DNA from: an uncultured delta proteobacterium
GTDB lineage: Bacteria; Desulfobacterota; Desulfobulbia; Desulfobulbales; Desulfocapsaceae
Assembly: GCA_903901335.1 (NCBI GenBank)
Contig: CAIUQR010000088.1
Span: forward strand, 1 to 64,000
DNA length: 64,000 nucleotides
Direction of reading: 5' to 3'
The position numbers were made by a program, and so were the translations under genes. Shown here piece by piece: positions 63,629-64,000 of this stretch. The notes beneath the pieces were generated by a model that worked only from the letters and a program-made list of their open reading frames with translations, made no database searches and was not told where the DNA came from. How positions within the stretch are numbered: position 1 is the first letter of the stretch; each line of letters opens with the position of its first letter.

Positions 63629-64000
63629 ATGTACCGAATCCGTTTTCATGGGCGGGGTGGCCAGGGAATGAAGATGGCCAGCCATATCCTCGGCACGGCA
63701 TTTTTTCTGGCCGGATTCGAGGTCCAGGATGCACCCCGGTTTGGTGCGGAGCGGCGGGGAGCCCCGATTTTCGCCTATGTCCGCGCTCAGAGAGATCCTA
63801 TCAAGGAACGCGGCATTATCAGCCATCCGGGTCTTATTCTGGTTGCCGACGAGAGTCTCGTGCCGATGCCCGCTGCTGGTATTCTGGACGGTGTCGAAAA
63901 GTCCAGTGTCCTCTTTCTGAATAGTCGTGAGGACGCGGCCACCTGGAAAAAACGCCTGAATTTTCCGGGAAAGATCCTGGCCATGGATCTGATCGGTGCG
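63629..64000 (+). CDS. 2-oxoacid:acceptor oxidoreductase gamma subunit, partial
   Basis: The first 124 residues of a gamma-type subunit, cut by the window end. The opening FHGRGGQGMKMASHILGTAF and FGAERRGAP are typical of the pyruvate/ketoisovalerate:ferredoxin oxidoreductase gamma domain (PF01558). The enzyme oxidises a 2-oxoacid to an acyl-CoA with ferredoxin as acceptor, a core reaction of anaerobic metabolism. AAGGGAGG precedes the ATG. Further subunits should follow beyond the window. Confidence 0.88.
   Translation, partial: MYRIRFHGRGGQGMKMASHILGTAFFLAGFEVQDAPRFGAERRGAPIFAYVRAQRDPIKERGIISHPGLILVADESLVPMPAAGILDGVEKSSVLFLNSREDAATWKKRLNFPGKILAMDLIGA

Overview
The window reads as chromosomal DNA of an anaerobic, Gram-negative bacterium, most likely a deltaproteobacterium (Desulfobacterota) of the Desulfobulbales type. 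This is inferred from gene content, not from a marker gene: citramalate synthase for isoleucine, rubrerythrin, an enlarged YeiH-type putative sulfate exporter, a 2-oxoacid:ferredoxin oxidoreductase subunit, two large hybrid histidine kinases of a deltaproteobacterial style, an EFR1-type ferredoxin-flavodoxin, a DUF3786 protein, and outer-membrane proteins ending in phenylalanine. No rRNA, tRNA, CRISPR array, intact insertion sequence or prophage was seen.

Layout. 1-2.8 kb: a gene-poor start with one possible tiny secreted peptide, an exported protein and a cupin. 2.8-7.5 kb: the helicase hrpB, the nickel regulator nikR, a miniature inverted-repeat element and an orphan amino-acid-type binding protein. 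7.6-10.8 kb: envelope genes, namely a von Willebrand A protein with four 267-bp tandem repeats, an LprI-like protein and an N-acetylmuramoyl-alanine amidase. 10.9-12.6 kb: an AT-rich accessory patch with a BrnA-like antitoxin without its toxin and an ankyrin gene broken at a G6 tract. 13-16 kb: transketolase-like enzyme and an outer-membrane protein. 16.2-20.7 kb: SCO1-like copper chaperone, then a zinc/manganese ABC operon divergent from a Fur-family regulator, with a small membrane protein gene and a second miniature element exactly at its stop codon. 21.6-26.7 kb: large sulfate-exporter-family transporter with a 53-residue membrane partner, rubrerythrin, methyltransferase, CDF metal exporter. 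26.7-35.5 kb: CHAP lipoprotein, autotransporter, hydrolase lipoprotein, TPR lipoprotein, PBP1B, MtgA and an exported six-hairpin-like protein, together an envelope and peptidoglycan block. 35.6-41.7 kb: PilZ protein, a ureohydrolase with a damaged metal site, aroA, cimA and a PAP2 phosphatase. 41.9-45 kb: an anaerobic Fe-S module (QueG-like protein, DUF3786 protein, EFR1 protein) and an AT-rich HNH endonuclease gene. 45.3-49.2 kb: FlK-like thioesterase, MmcQ/YjbR protein, then a translationally coupled pair made of an MGT-type glycosyltransferase and an alpha/beta-hydrolase fused to a radical SAM-SPASM enzyme. 49.6-61.1 kb: chemotaxis receptor, Nramp transporter, universal stress protein, two hybrid histidine kinases and a BPSS1780-family membrane protein. 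61.3-63.4 kb: an RNA-handling set of RRM protein, DEAD-box helicase and cold-shock protein. The window ends inside a 2-oxoacid:acceptor oxidoreductase gamma-subunit gene.

Themes. Metal homeostasis recurs (NikR, zinc ABC/Fur family, SCO1, CDF, Nramp), as do envelope building and redox protection. The least explained parts are the glycosyltransferase/hydrolase-radical SAM pair, the small-element insertions at stop codons, the pseudo-ureohydrolase next to a c-di-GMP receptor, and the Fe-S trio.
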